64,000 nucleotides of DNA. Origin: Caldilineaceae bacterium. GTDB lineage: Bacteria; Chloroflexota; Anaerolineae; Caldilineales; Caldilineaceae. Below the pieces are notes generated by a model. The model searched no databases. It was not told the DNA's origin and was given only the letters and a program-made list of their open reading frames with translations. This document shows, one piece after another, positions 45,997 through 55,141 of this stretch. Location: contig OY282376.1 of assembly GCA_958295845.1 (NCBI GenBank), positions 3,857,022-3,921,021 of the forward strand. The letters are read 5' to 3'. How positions within the stretch are numbered: the stretch's first letter is position 1; every line of letters starts with the position of its first letter. A program made the position numbers and the translations under genes.

Positions 45997-47217
45997 ATGA
46001 AAATCCTCTTCCTCACACCTCAGTCGCCTTTCCCTCCTCGGCAGGGAGCAGCGCTTCGCAACTACCACCTGCTGCGCCACTGCGCTACAAAGCATGAGGT
46101 TCATCTCCTCACCTGCCTTTCGCCCCAGAACCAGCAATGGCCCGAACCGGAACTGCTGAAGATCTGTTCTCGGGTCGAAGGTTTCCGTCAACCTGAGCGG
46201 CCCCCGCGCGACCGATTGCTTGATACCTTCAGGGAAACCAGACCGGATATGGCCTTGCGCCTGGAACAGGGCGGGGCTCACTCTGTATTGCAGCGAATGC
46301 TGGACGAGGAGAGGTACGATCTGGTCCAGGTGGAGGGGTTGGAGATGGCGCCATACGGTTTCCAGGTCCTGGGCAATTCCGGAGACAGGCCAAGGGTTGT
46401 TTTCGACGCTCATAATGTAGAGTTTCTGCTGCAGAAACGAGCCGCACAGATGGACGCCCGAAGCCTGAACCGCTGGCACGCTGCCGGGTACAGCATGCTG
46501 CAGTGGAGAAAGCTGTATAATTATGAAAGGGCCTTCTGCCAAGCCGTTGATGGTATCGTTTCCGTCAGTGACCCGGACCGGCAGGCGCTGACTTCGTTGG
46601 CGCCGCAGACCGCAAGCGTCACTGTGCCCAATGGGATAGAAATCTCTCGTTACGTGCCTGAACCGCTGCCTGCAACCAGCCCTCCCCTGCTGGTCTTCAC
46701 AGGGAAAATGGACTATCGCCCGAATGTGGATGCCATGCTCTGGTTCGGGTTGTATGTGCTTCCCCGCATCCACCGCCAGTTGGATGTGAAATTGCAGATC
46801 GTCGGCTTGGATCCCCATCCCAGGCTAAACAGTTTGCGAGCGATTCCAGACGTGGAGTTGACGGGAGCTGTCGACGATGTCGTTCCTTATATTCATGGTG
46901 CATCTGTCTACTTGACGCCGATGCGTGTAGGCGGAGGCACGCGCTTTAAGATCCTGGAGGCACTGGCCTGCGCAAAGCCAGTGGTCAGCACCTCCATGGG
47001 CGTAGAAGGGATTCCGCTTCGGGACGGCGAACACCTCTGTATCGCTGATGACGCCAGATCCTTTGCCGACGCAGTCCTTTCACTGCTTCGCGACCAGGCC
47101 GCCGGCGGCGAGCGCAGTCGCGCGCTCGGTAGGGCAGGTCGGTCGTTTGTCGAGGAGCATTTCGCCTGGGACAGAATCCTCCCACAGTTGGATGCCTTTC
47201 ACGAGAAATTAGCATAA
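45997..47217 (+). CDS. Glycosyltransferase family 4 protein
   Basis: 406 residues. N-terminus MKILFLTPQSPFPPRQGAALRNYHLL and the donor domain FTGKMDYRPNVDAMLWF, VELTGAVDDVVPYIHGASVY and PMRVGGGTRFKILEALACAKPVVST are typical of GT4 sugar transferases in polysaccharide clusters. The first Glu of the EX7E motif is replaced by the G-G-T-R-F-K-I-L-E form common in this subgroup. Partner of the preceding gene. Substrate unknown. Confidence 0.9.
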   Translation: MKILFLTPQSPFPPRQGAALRNYHLLRHCATKHEVHLLTCLSPQNQQWPEPELLKICSRVEGFRQPERPPRDRLLDTFRETRPDMALRLEQGGAHSVLQRMLDEERYDLVQVEGLEMAPYGFQVLGNSGDRPRVVFDAHNVEFLLQKRAAQMDARSLNRWHAAGYSMLQWRKLYNYERAFCQAVDGIVSVSDPDRQALTSLAPQTASVTVPNGIEISRYVPEPLPATSPPLLVFTGKMDYRPNVDAMLWFGLYVLPRIHRQLDVKLQIVGLDPHPRLNSLRAIPDVELTGAVDDVVPYIHGASVYLTPMRVGGGTRFKILEALACAKPVVSTSMGVEGIPLRDGEHLCIADDARSFADAVLSLLRDQAAGGERSRALGRAGRSFVEEHFAWDRILPQLDAFHEKLA

Positions 47218-47721
47218 TCGCAGTCGATGACGGATGCATTCCAAATCGCAGAAAGTCCACTTACCACAGTCCTTCGGCTGAACGCCAGTCAATCCTCTTC
47301 GCAGAGATTTTCATCTCCGTCCCTAGCATACTGTCCCTTTCCAGGCCGACTATACTTTGGATGATTCAGTAAGCTGGCTTGCCTCTTCTTTTTGTAGAAA
47401 CATGCTACCGTCGGTACCGGTTTCTATTGTAGCGGCCTTTAGTCGTATGTCTTTGCGGCTGAACGAAAGTCTGTGGCGTAACAACCACAGTTGTTGTACA
47501 ATTCCTGCGGCGCTTCAGGAATCTTCATAAGGTCAGGGAAGCGAGACAGCGCGCATGATTCGTGTCAGTCTCTTGGAAAGTTGGTAGCGCTCAGGCGTAC
47601 GTGCAAGAGCATTAGGCGTTGGTCCGCCGGCACCCGACTCAGCCCACAGGATGATGTAAACGGTCTTGACAACTGCGCGTGCGATCATGAGTAGAGAGTC
47701 GCCGCAAAACGGAGAAACGTG
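47218..47721. other. Intergenic region between glycosyltransferase and aldo/keto reductase genes
   Basis: 504 bases without a convincing reading frame. A small hairpin CTGTGG/CCACAG (47471-47476 with 47485-47490) is followed by TTGTTGTACAA. A TTGACA hexamer at 47666-47671 lacks a good -10 partner. Nothing else recognised. Confidence 0.4.
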
Positions 47722-48684
47722 ATGACAGCGAACCCCATCCAGAGCGCCCAGGTCGGCAATACCGAACTCCAGGTTACGCGTTTGGGCATGGGCACCGCCC
47801 CGATCGGCAATCTATACGATCCCTTAGATGATGAGGAGGCCCATGAGACCGTACGGCGGTCCTATGAAAACGGTATTCGCTTCTTCGACACCGCGCCTCT
47901 TTACGGTACGGGTGAGGCGGAGCAGCGGCTCGGCGCGGCGCTGCGGGGCGTTCCACGCGATGAGTTAGTCATCCAGACCAAAATTGGCCGCATCATTCGT
48001 CCTGATGGCTCGATATATTTTGACTATTCACGAGACGGCGTCATGAAGAGTCTGGAGGACAGCCTCGAACGGTTGGGGATGGACCGCGTTGACATCCTGC
48101 TCGTGCATGACCCCGACGTTGAGAACGAAGAAGTTCACTACCGGCAGGCGTTGGAGGAGGCGTTCCCTGCGCTTGTGGACCTGCGTGAGCAGGGGGTGAT
48201 CGGCGCGGTGGGAGCCGGCATGAACCAGTGGGAGATGGAGTGGGAGTTTGCCAAGAACATCGACGTCAACTGCTTCTTGCTGGCAGGCCGCTATACGCTC
48301 CTGGAGCAAACCTCGCTGGATTTCCTGGACTGGTGTACTGAAAATGATGTAAGCATCTTTCTTGGCGGTGTTTACAACAGCGGTATTCTGGCCACAGGGC
48401 CGGTTTCAGGCGCAAAATACAATTATGAAGATGCGCCGGAGGAGATTCTGACAAAGGCGGGGCGTCTCCAGGAGATTACGACCAGACATGGGGTGCCATT
48501 GCACGTTGCTGCCCTGCATTTCGCGGGAGGTCACCCTGCCATCGCCTCACTCGTCATTGGTTCGGCGACGGCGGCGGAGGCTGACGACAACCGGGCTATC
48601 TGGGATGTGGAGGTGCCCGCAGCGATGTGGCAGGAACTTCAGGACAGCGGGTTGATCGCAGCGACGGCGCCGCTGCCGGCCTGA
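47722..48684 (+). CDS. Aldo/keto reductase (D-threo-aldose / L-fucose dehydrogenase type)
   Basis: 320 residues. N-terminal VTRLGMGTAPIGNLYDPLDDEEAHETV, catalytic Asp/Tyr in FFDTAPLYGTGEAEQRLG, Lys in IQTKIGRI and His in ILLVHDPDVE. The insertion and the C-terminal SIFLGGVYNSGILATGPV match aldose dehydrogenase-type AKRs. The ATG at 47722 directly follows a GTG; GGAGAAACGTG provides the ribosome binding site. The PlsC-type gene follows 19 bases later. Different AKR subfamily from the one at 38199. Confidence 0.9.
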   Translation: MTANPIQSAQVGNTELQVTRLGMGTAPIGNLYDPLDDEEAHETVRRSYENGIRFFDTAPLYGTGEAEQRLGAALRGVPRDELVIQTKIGRIIRPDGSIYFDYSRDGVMKSLEDSLERLGMDRVDILLVHDPDVENEEVHYRQALEEAFPALVDLREQGVIGAVGAGMNQWEMEWEFAKNIDVNCFLLAGRYTLLEQTSLDFLDWCTENDVSIFLGGVYNSGILATGPVSGAKYNYEDAPEEILTKAGRLQEITTRHGVPLHVAALHFAGGHPAIASLVIGSATAAEADDNRAIWDVEVPAAMWQELQDSGLIAATAPLPA

Positions 48685-48703
48685 CTTAGAGGAGAATGGT
48701 GCC

Positions 48704-49435
48704 ATGTACGCCTCTCTACAGGGAATCCTCCAGTCAATACTTGTGTTCCTGGGCCGGTTGATTAGCAGCCTTTTTGTTTCTGTCTCAGTAACGGGCCTGG
48801 AGAACTTCCCGCGCAACGAGGCCTTGATACTCGTTTCCAATCACTTCAGCTGGTTCGACGGCCCTTTGCTCATGATCTTCCTGCCGGTCCGCATCGTTTT
48901 CCTGCTTGCCATTGAGACAGAACGCGTCTGCTTTTTCCGTTTTCTCAGCCGGTCGTTCAATTTGATTCCGATCTGGCGGGGGCAGGTGGATCGCAAGGCA
49001 ATGCGTGCGGCGCTGGCCGCGCTGAAGGACGGCCGAACCATCGGCGTTTTTCCTGAGGGGGGAATCGATCCCTCCATGGCTGGGGCGCGGGAGCGGGGCG
49101 AGCGGATCGAACGGATTGCCGGTCACACGGCGCGCCACAGCGCAAAACTCATTCATGCCCAATCAGGCGTTGGCATGCTGGCTTCACAGGCGCAGTCTCG
49201 CCTCCTGCCCGTAGCCGTGCTGGGGACAGAAAAGATTCTGGTCAACCTGCGTAAGTTTCGCAGGACCCATGTGAGAATACGTGTTGGCAGACCGTTTGGG
49301 CCACTGACAATCCCCGAAGACCTTCCTCGGAGCGAGAGACGGAGACACTTTGACGCCCTCGCCAAAAATGCCATGACCCAAGTCGCCGCCCTGATGCCTC
49401 CCGGAAACCGAGGTCCGTATCAGGATGTAGCCTGA
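48704..49435 (+). CDS. 1-acyl-sn-glycerol-3-phosphate acyltransferase (PlsC) family protein
   Basis: 243 residues, membrane-associated acyltransferase of phospholipid synthesis. Catalytic HX4D motif in SNHFSWFDGPLL, acceptor-binding FPEGGIDPS, and a hydrophobic N-terminal helix (LQSILVFLGRLISSLFVSVSV). The block IWRGQVDRKAM corresponds to motif 2. GGAG precedes the ATG within GAGGAGAATGGTGCC. Acyl acceptor not certain. Confidence 0.9.
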   Translation: MYASLQGILQSILVFLGRLISSLFVSVSVTGLENFPRNEALILVSNHFSWFDGPLLMIFLPVRIVFLLAIETERVCFFRFLSRSFNLIPIWRGQVDRKAMRAALAALKDGRTIGVFPEGGIDPSMAGARERGERIERIAGHTARHSAKLIHAQSGVGMLASQAQSRLLPVAVLGTEKILVNLRKFRRTHVRIRVGRPFGPLTIPEDLPRSERRRHFDALAKNAMTQVAALMPPGNRGPYQDVA

Positions 49436-49569
49436 TATTGGTTGGTGGTCAAAGGATCCTGTGGCCAGAAAGATCTGCCGATGGGGCGGTACACCTTACC
49501 CGCCTCTTCCCTCCTGCAAGCACCCATCAGTTCAAGCAGAGGAATACAGATTTTCCAAGTTAGCATATG

Positions 49570-50244
49570 TTAGGCTTGCTTCTTTTCGGGTTCGCTGCGG
49601 CGCACGAATTCGTAGGCGAAAGCCCCGACTGCCGCGCCGAATATAGGACCGAGCCAGTAGATCCAGTGAGCCGTCCATTCACCGGAGACAAGGACCGGGC
49701 CGAAGGAACGGGCAGGGTTCATTGACCCGCCGCTGATCGGGCCTGCCCAGAGTATGTTCAACGCCACCGCCCCACCAATTGCAAGCGCAGCAGGCAGGCC
49801 CTGCGCACGTTGGTCCGTAGCTACCGCTGCAATGACAAACATCAGGATGGCGGTTATCAAGACCTCCATGACCAGAGATTGCAGAGTCGGTCCGGCCGGA
49901 AGATGGGCGCCCAGTGCGAAAACGTTTCCAAACATAAGCCGGAGTACGGCAGCTCCCAGTGCAGCTGCGGTAAGTTGGCCGACGATGTAGACCGGCACCT
50001 CGCGCCACGGGAAGTGACCCGAAAGAGCAAAAGCCAGCGTCACTGCCGGGTTCAGGTGGGCCATTGACAGGTGGCCGGTCGCGGCTACCATGACCATTAC
50101 GACAAGCCCTGACGAGAAGGCCATGCCCATGTGTCCGTACGCGCCCGTCAGCCCGCCAATCATGACGGACCCGCAGGCAGCCAGAACAAGAAAGAATACG
50201 CCGATGCATTCGGCGCCCGTCCGCCGCAACAGAAACGAATCCAT
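49570..50244 (-). CDS. Aquaporin / MIP family channel
   Basis: 224 residues with six hydrophobic helices and two half-helices carrying the channel signatures HLNPAVT and SMNPARS. The first helix is ECIGVFFLVLAACGSVMI. The aromatic/Arg filter includes the Arg of NPARS. AqpZ-like water channel is more likely than a glycerol facilitator because the D-loop extension of GlpF is absent. ATG 50244 replaces a longer open frame without similarity; AGGGAACCTCTT precedes it. The C-terminus is charged (RRSEPEKKQA). Confidence 0.9.
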   Translation of the reverse strand: MDSFLLRRTGAECIGVFFLVLAACGSVMIGGLTGAYGHMGMAFSSGLVVMVMVAATGHLSMAHLNPAVTLAFALSGHFPWREVPVYIVGQLTAAALGAAVLRLMFGNVFALGAHLPAGPTLQSLVMEVLITAILMFVIAAVATDQRAQGLPAALAIGGAVALNILWAGPISGGSMNPARSFGPVLVSGEWTAHWIYWLGPIFGAAVGAFAYEFVRRSEPEKKQA

Positions 50245-50697
50245 AAGAGGTTCCCTTCGCTGGAATCCTACTGGCGCATTGAAAGTTATATAGAGAGACG
50301 AAACAGGGCCCGCCCCCGAAAACGGGCCAAGACCCGCCAGCCCTTGTTTTCCTCGAATGCCATTTGCACCGGGCCGCAAGACAGTTTGCAACTTTCTCAG
50401 CCAGTAGGGATGGATTTAGAACTTAAGGATGTCTGCATTGACAGGCAATCCTACAGGTTCAAATATAAGTGCAAATTATGAAGAGGTTAGTAGTTGGTTA
50501 ATGAATGCGACCACTTCGCTGTTCTCCTACATGCAACCGCCCAATTGTGACGAATTCTGCCAATTGATGTATCCTATGCCGAGTGGCCCCACAGGGCTGG
50601 CTTCACGATCCTCAGCGAGTCGCCGCCACGCCGCGGGCCGTCCATAGGTTCACGATCCGAATACTGGTCCGAAGTTGACCCACCTAAGGAGGGAACA
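50245..50697. other. Divergent intergenic region between aquaporin and sugar ABC transporter
   Basis: 453 bases. It holds the plus-strand promoter at 50438-50466 and a 5' untranslated region of about 220 bases ending in the strong ribosome binding site AAGGAGGG before the binding-protein ATG. No coding frame or further structure was recognised. Confidence 0.5.
50438..50466 (+). promoter_or_regulatory. Promoter of the carbohydrate ABC transporter
   Basis: Perfect TTGACA (50438-50443), 17-base spacer, AAATAT (50461-50466). Predicted start near 50474, leaving a leader of about 220 bases before the binding-protein gene. Confidence 0.6.
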
Positions 50698-52092
50698 ATG
50701 ACAGACGCCCAACGGAGCAGGAAACGCCAAGTTTCCCGACGCTCGTTTCTGCAAGGAATCGGCATCGGCTCCACTACATTGTTGCTGGCGGCGTGTCCGG
50801 CGCCGGCGCCCGCGGACAGCGGCGGAGAAGGCGGCTCAGCCCCTGCCGCCGAGGATATCGAACTGGACTTTTTCGCCTGGGGCGACGCCTCTGACATCCC
50901 CGCGTGGGAAGCGTTGGGGAATGCATATACCGAGCAGAATCCGAACGTGACGATAAAGCCTTCGATAAGCGGCACAGGTGTGGACTATTACACCAAGTTG
51001 CAGACCACATTTGCGGGTGGCGTTGTGCCTGAAATTGCCTCGTTCCAAGGCTGGGAGTGGCAACCGTTCAGCGATGCCGGTCTGCTTGCCCCGATCGACG
51101 CTTACGTTGAACGGGACAACTTCACCGGCCCGTATCCGGAAGGCGTTGACAGTATCGAGTTCAGCACGCGTCGCGACGGGAGCCGCTATCTGATTCCGCT
51201 TCAGTCCGGTGTGATGGTGATGTTCTACGCGAAGAATGCCTTCGACGAAGCCGGCGTCGCTTATCCGACCGACGACTGGACGTTCGAGGACTTTGTCAGT
51301 ATCGCCGAGCAGCTGACCAGCACCGACGGCGATTCCAAGATGTACGGATATCAGGCCAACGGCAGCTATGCTCGCGACATTCACTGGATCCGCGCCACCG
51401 GCGTACAGGAATTTGACGAGTTGGTTGACCCCCGCACGGCCATGTACGACCAGCCGGAAATCATTGAGATTCTGCAGTTTGTCGCGCAGGACTTCATGTA
51501 CGGCCTAGGCATTTCGCCGACACCGGCCGATTTGGAAGGCGGCACCAACACGATCGACACCGGCAACGCGGCCATGAAATATGAAGGTCCCTGGTTCTTC
51601 CCGCGGTTGAACAGCCCTGAACTACGCGAAGAGGGGAAGGAGATCGAATTCGACGTGGTGTTGATGCCGCAGATGGCGGACGAGAGCCGGCCTCACCGCG
51701 GCTGGGCCGAGGGCGTGTGCGTACCTAAGAGCGATCTGGTGGATGCCGCCTGGGACTTCGTTCATTACATGGGCGGCGAAGATGGCCAGAAGATCTATTC
51801 GACCATCACTGGGCGTATCCCCAACACCGCGGACCTTGTCGAGAACTTCTGGGGCCCGACGATTGAGGAGCGCTTCGGTGTCTCCAACGCAGCCGCCTTC
51901 AGCAACGCATTCTTGCGTTCTGAGGTGGACGTAATCGGCGGCGTCTCTCGCGGGCAGATCTGGAGCGAGGTGGCAAAGCCAGTTGCATGGGATCCGATGC
52001 TGGCCAACAGCGCAACGGCTGCTGAGGTCGCTCCCGCGCTCAATGAAGGCGTGCAGGGCCTGCTCGATGCCCACTGGGCCAGGCAGGGATAA
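50698..52092 (+). CDS. Carbohydrate ABC transporter substrate-binding lipoprotein (Tat-type signal)
   Basis: 464 residues. Twin-arginine signal (VSRRSFLQGIGIG) followed by a lipobox LLLAAC, so a Tat-exported lipoprotein anchored outside the membrane. The mature domain is a family 1 solute-binding protein: LDFFAWGDASDIPAWEALGN, QTTFAGGVVPEIASFQGWEW, FYAKNAFDEAG, NAAMKYEGPWFFP and GWAEGVCVPK. Ligand probably an oligosaccharide or polyol. The two permeases follow; no ATPase gene is near, so a shared MsmK-like ATPase encoded elsewhere is likely. Confidence 0.94.
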   Translation: MTDAQRSRKRQVSRRSFLQGIGIGSTTLLLAACPAPAPADSGGEGGSAPAAEDIELDFFAWGDASDIPAWEALGNAYTEQNPNVTIKPSISGTGVDYYTKLQTTFAGGVVPEIASFQGWEWQPFSDAGLLAPIDAYVERDNFTGPYPEGVDSIEFSTRRDGSRYLIPLQSGVMVMFYAKNAFDEAGVAYPTDDWTFEDFVSIAEQLTSTDGDSKMYGYQANGSYARDIHWIRATGVQEFDELVDPRTAMYDQPEIIEILQFVAQDFMYGLGISPTPADLEGGTNTIDTGNAAMKYEGPWFFPRLNSPELREEGKEIEFDVVLMPQMADESRPHRGWAEGVCVPKSDLVDAAWDFVHYMGGEDGQKIYSTITGRIPNTADLVENFWGPTIEERFGVSNAAAFSNAFLRSEVDVIGGVSRGQIWSEVAKPVAWDPMLANSATAAEVAPALNEGVQGLLDAHWARQG

Positions 52093-52110
52093 GAAAGCTA
52101 CGCTATACAA

Positions 52111-52140
52111 AGGGGGCGGCGAACTGTATCGCCGCCCCCT
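52111..52140 (+). terminator. Perfect GC hairpin between binding protein and permease genes
   Basis: AGGGGGCGGCG (52111-52121) pairs with CGCCGCCCCCT (52130-52140), 11 bp, 8-base loop, no T-run. Position and shape suggest an RNA-stabilising or partial termination element that keeps the binding protein more abundant than the permeases. Confidence 0.6.
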
Positions 52141-52152
52141 CGAGGATCATTC

Positions 52153-53073
52153 ATGGCGGCTACCACTGCCTTAAGCGGCAAACGTCGCATCTCAAAACGC
52201 CAACTGCGGGATTGGATCGCCGGCTATCTGTTTGCTTCGCCGTTTATCATCGGGTTCTCGGTCTTCATAGCCTTCCCGATGTTCTATTCGGTCTATCTGA
52301 TCTTTGTTGAATGGGACCTTCTGCGCCCGCCTGTATTTGTCGGTTTCGCCAATCTGGCGCAGATGTTCAAAGACCCAAAGGTCAATCTCAGCCTCTATAA
52401 CAGCGCCTTTTACACGATTTTCGCAGTTCCGATCCAGCTGACAATTTCATTCACATTAGCCCTGGCACTAACGCAGAGAATTCGCTTCCGCGACTTCTAC
52501 CGCGCCGGCTTTTACATGCCGATCATCGTGCCTCTGGTTGCCAGCGCAGTGGTTTGGCAGCGGGTGCTGCACCCGGAATTCGGAATTCTCAACGAAGCGC
52601 TGGGCTGGTTCGGCATCGAACCGCGTATGTGGCTCTTTGAACCGCGCCTCACCAAACCGGCATTTATCTTCATGTCCTTCTGGATGATTGGCCGCCAGAT
52701 GGTAATTTTTATCGCCGGATTGGGCAGTATCCCGGAGTCGCTGAAAGAGGCCGCCAGCCTGGATGGGGCCGGCACGTTTGGACGTCTGCGCTACGTCATT
52801 CTGCCGCTGATGACGCCCTTGATCTTCTACAACATGGTGATCGCGATCATCAACTCCTTCCAGACGTTTGTGCCGGCGATGATCATGACCGAAGGCGGAC
52901 CACAGGACGCTACTCTATTTGTGGTCCTGAACATCTATCGCAATGCATTCCAGTACTTCAACATGGGCTATGCTTCGGCTCTGGCCTGGGAGCTCTTCGT
53001 CATTGTTGTAGGCTTTACTCTGTTCCAGTTCTACTTGTCTAGACGCTGGGTCTACTACGAGGAAGGGGAATGA
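52153..53073 (+). CDS. Carbohydrate ABC transporter permease (MalF/UgpA type)
   Basis: 306 residues with six hydrophobic helices starting at LFASPFIIGFSVFIAFPMFYSVYL. The coupling (EAA) motif is IPESLKEAASLDGAGTFGRLRYVILP. It pairs with the next permease. The gene begins 12 bases after the hairpin and ends overlapping the next start by four bases (ATGA). Confidence 0.94.
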   Translation: MAATTALSGKRRISKRQLRDWIAGYLFASPFIIGFSVFIAFPMFYSVYLIFVEWDLLRPPVFVGFANLAQMFKDPKVNLSLYNSAFYTIFAVPIQLTISFTLALALTQRIRFRDFYRAGFYMPIIVPLVASAVVWQRVLHPEFGILNEALGWFGIEPRMWLFEPRLTKPAFIFMSFWMIGRQMVIFIAGLGSIPESLKEAASLDGAGTFGRLRYVILPLMTPLIFYNMVIAIINSFQTFVPAMIMTEGGPQDATLFVVLNIYRNAFQYFNMGYASALAWELFVIVVGFTLFQFYLSRRWVYYEEGE

Positions 53074-54020
53074 CGATGCGGTCAGACAGGCAGGCGCAGG
53101 GGGCTTTGGCGACCGACTGGCAGTCAACCTCTGCCGATCTGCAAGCGAACAGCGCCCTACAACGCAGAAAAAGTGAGGCATCTCGCTCCGCCTGGGAGAC
53201 GATCCGGCTGGTGGTGCTTCAACTCTTTATGACCCTTTTGGTGGTCACCTTCCTGGTGCCTACGTTCTGGATGATCTCCTCCTCTCTGAAAGTCTCGACC
53301 GAGGTGTTCGCGCACCCGATCGTCTGGCTGCCCCAGGATCCCCATTGGAACAATTACGTCAAGGCGTTTCAACTATTGCCGCTAACGAGATTCCTCTACA
53401 ACACGCTGATCATTGTTCTGTTTGCTGTTGTGGGAACTGTCGTTTCGTCGGCGCTGGTGGCCTACTCGTTTGCCCGTATCAGTTGGCCGGGGCGCAATTT
53501 CTGGTTTGCATTGCTCCTGGCGACGATGATGCTGCCCGATGTGGTGACCCTGGTACCCCGCTTCCTGATATTCAAAAACCTGAAATGGATCGATACATGG
53601 CTGCCACTGATCGTGCCCTACTGGGCGGGCATCGGTGCAATCTACGTCTTTCTCATGCGCCAGTTCTTTCGCGGCATCCCGATGGAGCTGGAAGACGCGG
53701 CCGAGATCGACGGCGCCAGCCGCATCCGCGTCCTTATCCAGATTCTCCTCCCTCTCTCCAAACCGGTGATCGCGACTGTTGCGGTGTTTGCGCTATTGCA
53801 GCACTACAACGATTTCATGAACCCGCTAATCTACATCAACTCAATGGACAAGTGGCCGCTGGCCCTGGGCATCCGCGCTTACAACGACTCCTATACCCAG
53901 AACTGGGAGGTCGTCTTTGCGGCGAGCACGGTGATGCTGACGCCGATGGTGGCGATTTTCATTGTGGCCCAGCGTTACTTTGTCCAGGGGATCGCCATGA
54001 CGGGATTTGGGGGGCGGTAG
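53070..54020 (+). CDS. Carbohydrate ABC transporter permease (MalG/UgpE type)
   Basis: 316 residues. A polar N-terminus of about 45 residues precedes six helices (LFMTLLVVTFLVPTFWMISS onward). EAA loop: MELEDAAEIDGASRIRVLIQ. The ending GIAMTGFGGR is typical of MalG-like permeases. It starts within the stop of the preceding permease gene; an in-frame ATG at 53076 is an alternative. No ATP-binding protein gene follows. Confidence 0.94.
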   Translation: MTMRSDRQAQGALATDWQSTSADLQANSALQRRKSEASRSAWETIRLVVLQLFMTLLVVTFLVPTFWMISSSLKVSTEVFAHPIVWLPQDPHWNNYVKAFQLLPLTRFLYNTLIIVLFAVVGTVVSSALVAYSFARISWPGRNFWFALLLATMMLPDVVTLVPRFLIFKNLKWIDTWLPLIVPYWAGIGAIYVFLMRQFFRGIPMELEDAAEIDGASRIRVLIQILLPLSKPVIATVAVFALLQHYNDFMNPLIYINSMDKWPLALGIRAYNDSYTQNWEVVFAASTVMLTPMVAIFIVAQRYFVQGIAMTGFGGR

Positions 54021-54139
54021 AGACCTTTTCCCGTTCGTCAGTAGTTGCTTTACACGAAGTGCCTTTCAGTGTTCGCCTGACGAAACCGCCGGCCGCGCAG
54101 GTTCATAGTTCCACACCTCTTCTCACCCCATAGACTCCT

Positions 54140-54994
54140 TCAACCGGACAGCGCGCCCTTGCCTGCTTCCTGCCAGGCGGAGAAGAACTCCGAAATGGAC
54201 GCAAAGCGTTGATCGCGCGACGCACAGCAGGCCCGGCGGAGTATGCTGTAATGCCCGTCGCCGCCTCGGAATGCCGATCGCGCCAGAGAGCCGTCTGAGA
54301 GCAGATTGGCCACGGTGCGGCCCATCGTAAAGACGGTAGTTTTCTCATCTATAATCGCCCCGCGTTCAAATTCCTCGGGGGCCATGTAGCGGGATGAGCC
54401 GAACATTCGACCCATCCCGTTGACGAATGGGCCTTCTCGATACATATCCAGGTCTATGACCTGCATTTTTCGAATAGCGAAGTCATAGATAAGACAACCG
54501 TCGTAGAAATCGACCGCTATCCATCCTGCCTGCGCGAGCTCAAGGTGCAGTTCGAAGACATGGTGCAACGCGCTGAGAATCTCAGGTACGGGCAGCCTGC
54601 GGAAACGCTGCAGGGCTGACTGAGGTTGCTGTCGCGTTGCGCTGTCGGCGCGTAGGAGTTCTCCTTCGATCCAGTCATAAACGAGCATTGGTCCGTGCAA
54701 TGACTCGATCACGTTGTGTAGCTGCGGCAGGGCGCAATGGGCGCAGCTGCGCCGCAAGCGGACGGCGTTGTGGAGCAGAGAAACTCTCTCTTTGTGAGAC
54801 AGGAAGGAGCGTAGATCTGAAGGATCGCCGGCGGTCTTGACGAAGAAGCGCCGCCGGTCAACCTGCACGCCATACGATATGTTGCCTGAGTCCTGTGAAT
54901 GTTCGTCAAAGACGGCAAAGAGAGAGCCTATCTCTCTCAGATAAGATTCCGGCTTTTGATCGGTAGACTCAATTTTGAGCAGCTGATGGTTCAA
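54140..54994 (-). CDS. Protein-kinase-like protein with a non-canonical catalytic loop
   Basis: 284 residues. The kinase fold is supported by a putative ATP lysine in RRRFFVKTAGDP, hinge-like PMLVYDWIEGELL, catalytic-loop region GWIAVDFYDGCLIYDF, metal-binding VIDLDMYREG (DFG reads DLD) and MAPEEF, the APE motif. In the catalytic loop the Asp is kept, but Lys and Asn positions of HRDLKxxN are Tyr and Cys. The C-lobe has ILRRACCASRDQRFASISEFF, like the kinase domain end. Activity is uncertain. It is convergent with the ABC transporter. Confidence 0.72.
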   Translation of the reverse strand: MNHQLLKIESTDQKPESYLREIGSLFAVFDEHSQDSGNISYGVQVDRRRFFVKTAGDPSDLRSFLSHKERVSLLHNAVRLRRSCAHCALPQLHNVIESLHGPMLVYDWIEGELLRADSATRQQPQSALQRFRRLPVPEILSALHHVFELHLELAQAGWIAVDFYDGCLIYDFAIRKMQVIDLDMYREGPFVNGMGRMFGSSRYMAPEEFERGAIIDEKTTVFTMGRTVANLLSDGSLARSAFRGGDGHYSILRRACCASRDQRFASISEFFSAWQEAGKGALSG

Positions 54995-55141
54995 CCAAGC
55001 ATCCTCCCCAGTTCGCGTGATTTCTGCGGGCTAGCACAGCCAGTTGCTCGCTTTTTGACAAGCCAAGGGACTGATCAAGAACTTCATTCTGGTTAGACTG
55101 TTACCTTCGGGTAAATTCGGGAAAGTCCCTGAAGTTACTCG

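Noticed and set aside
47471..47490. CTGTGG/CCACAG hairpin as a terminator
   Set aside because: Only six pairs, no T-run (TTGTTG follows) and about 250 bases after the nearest stop codon.
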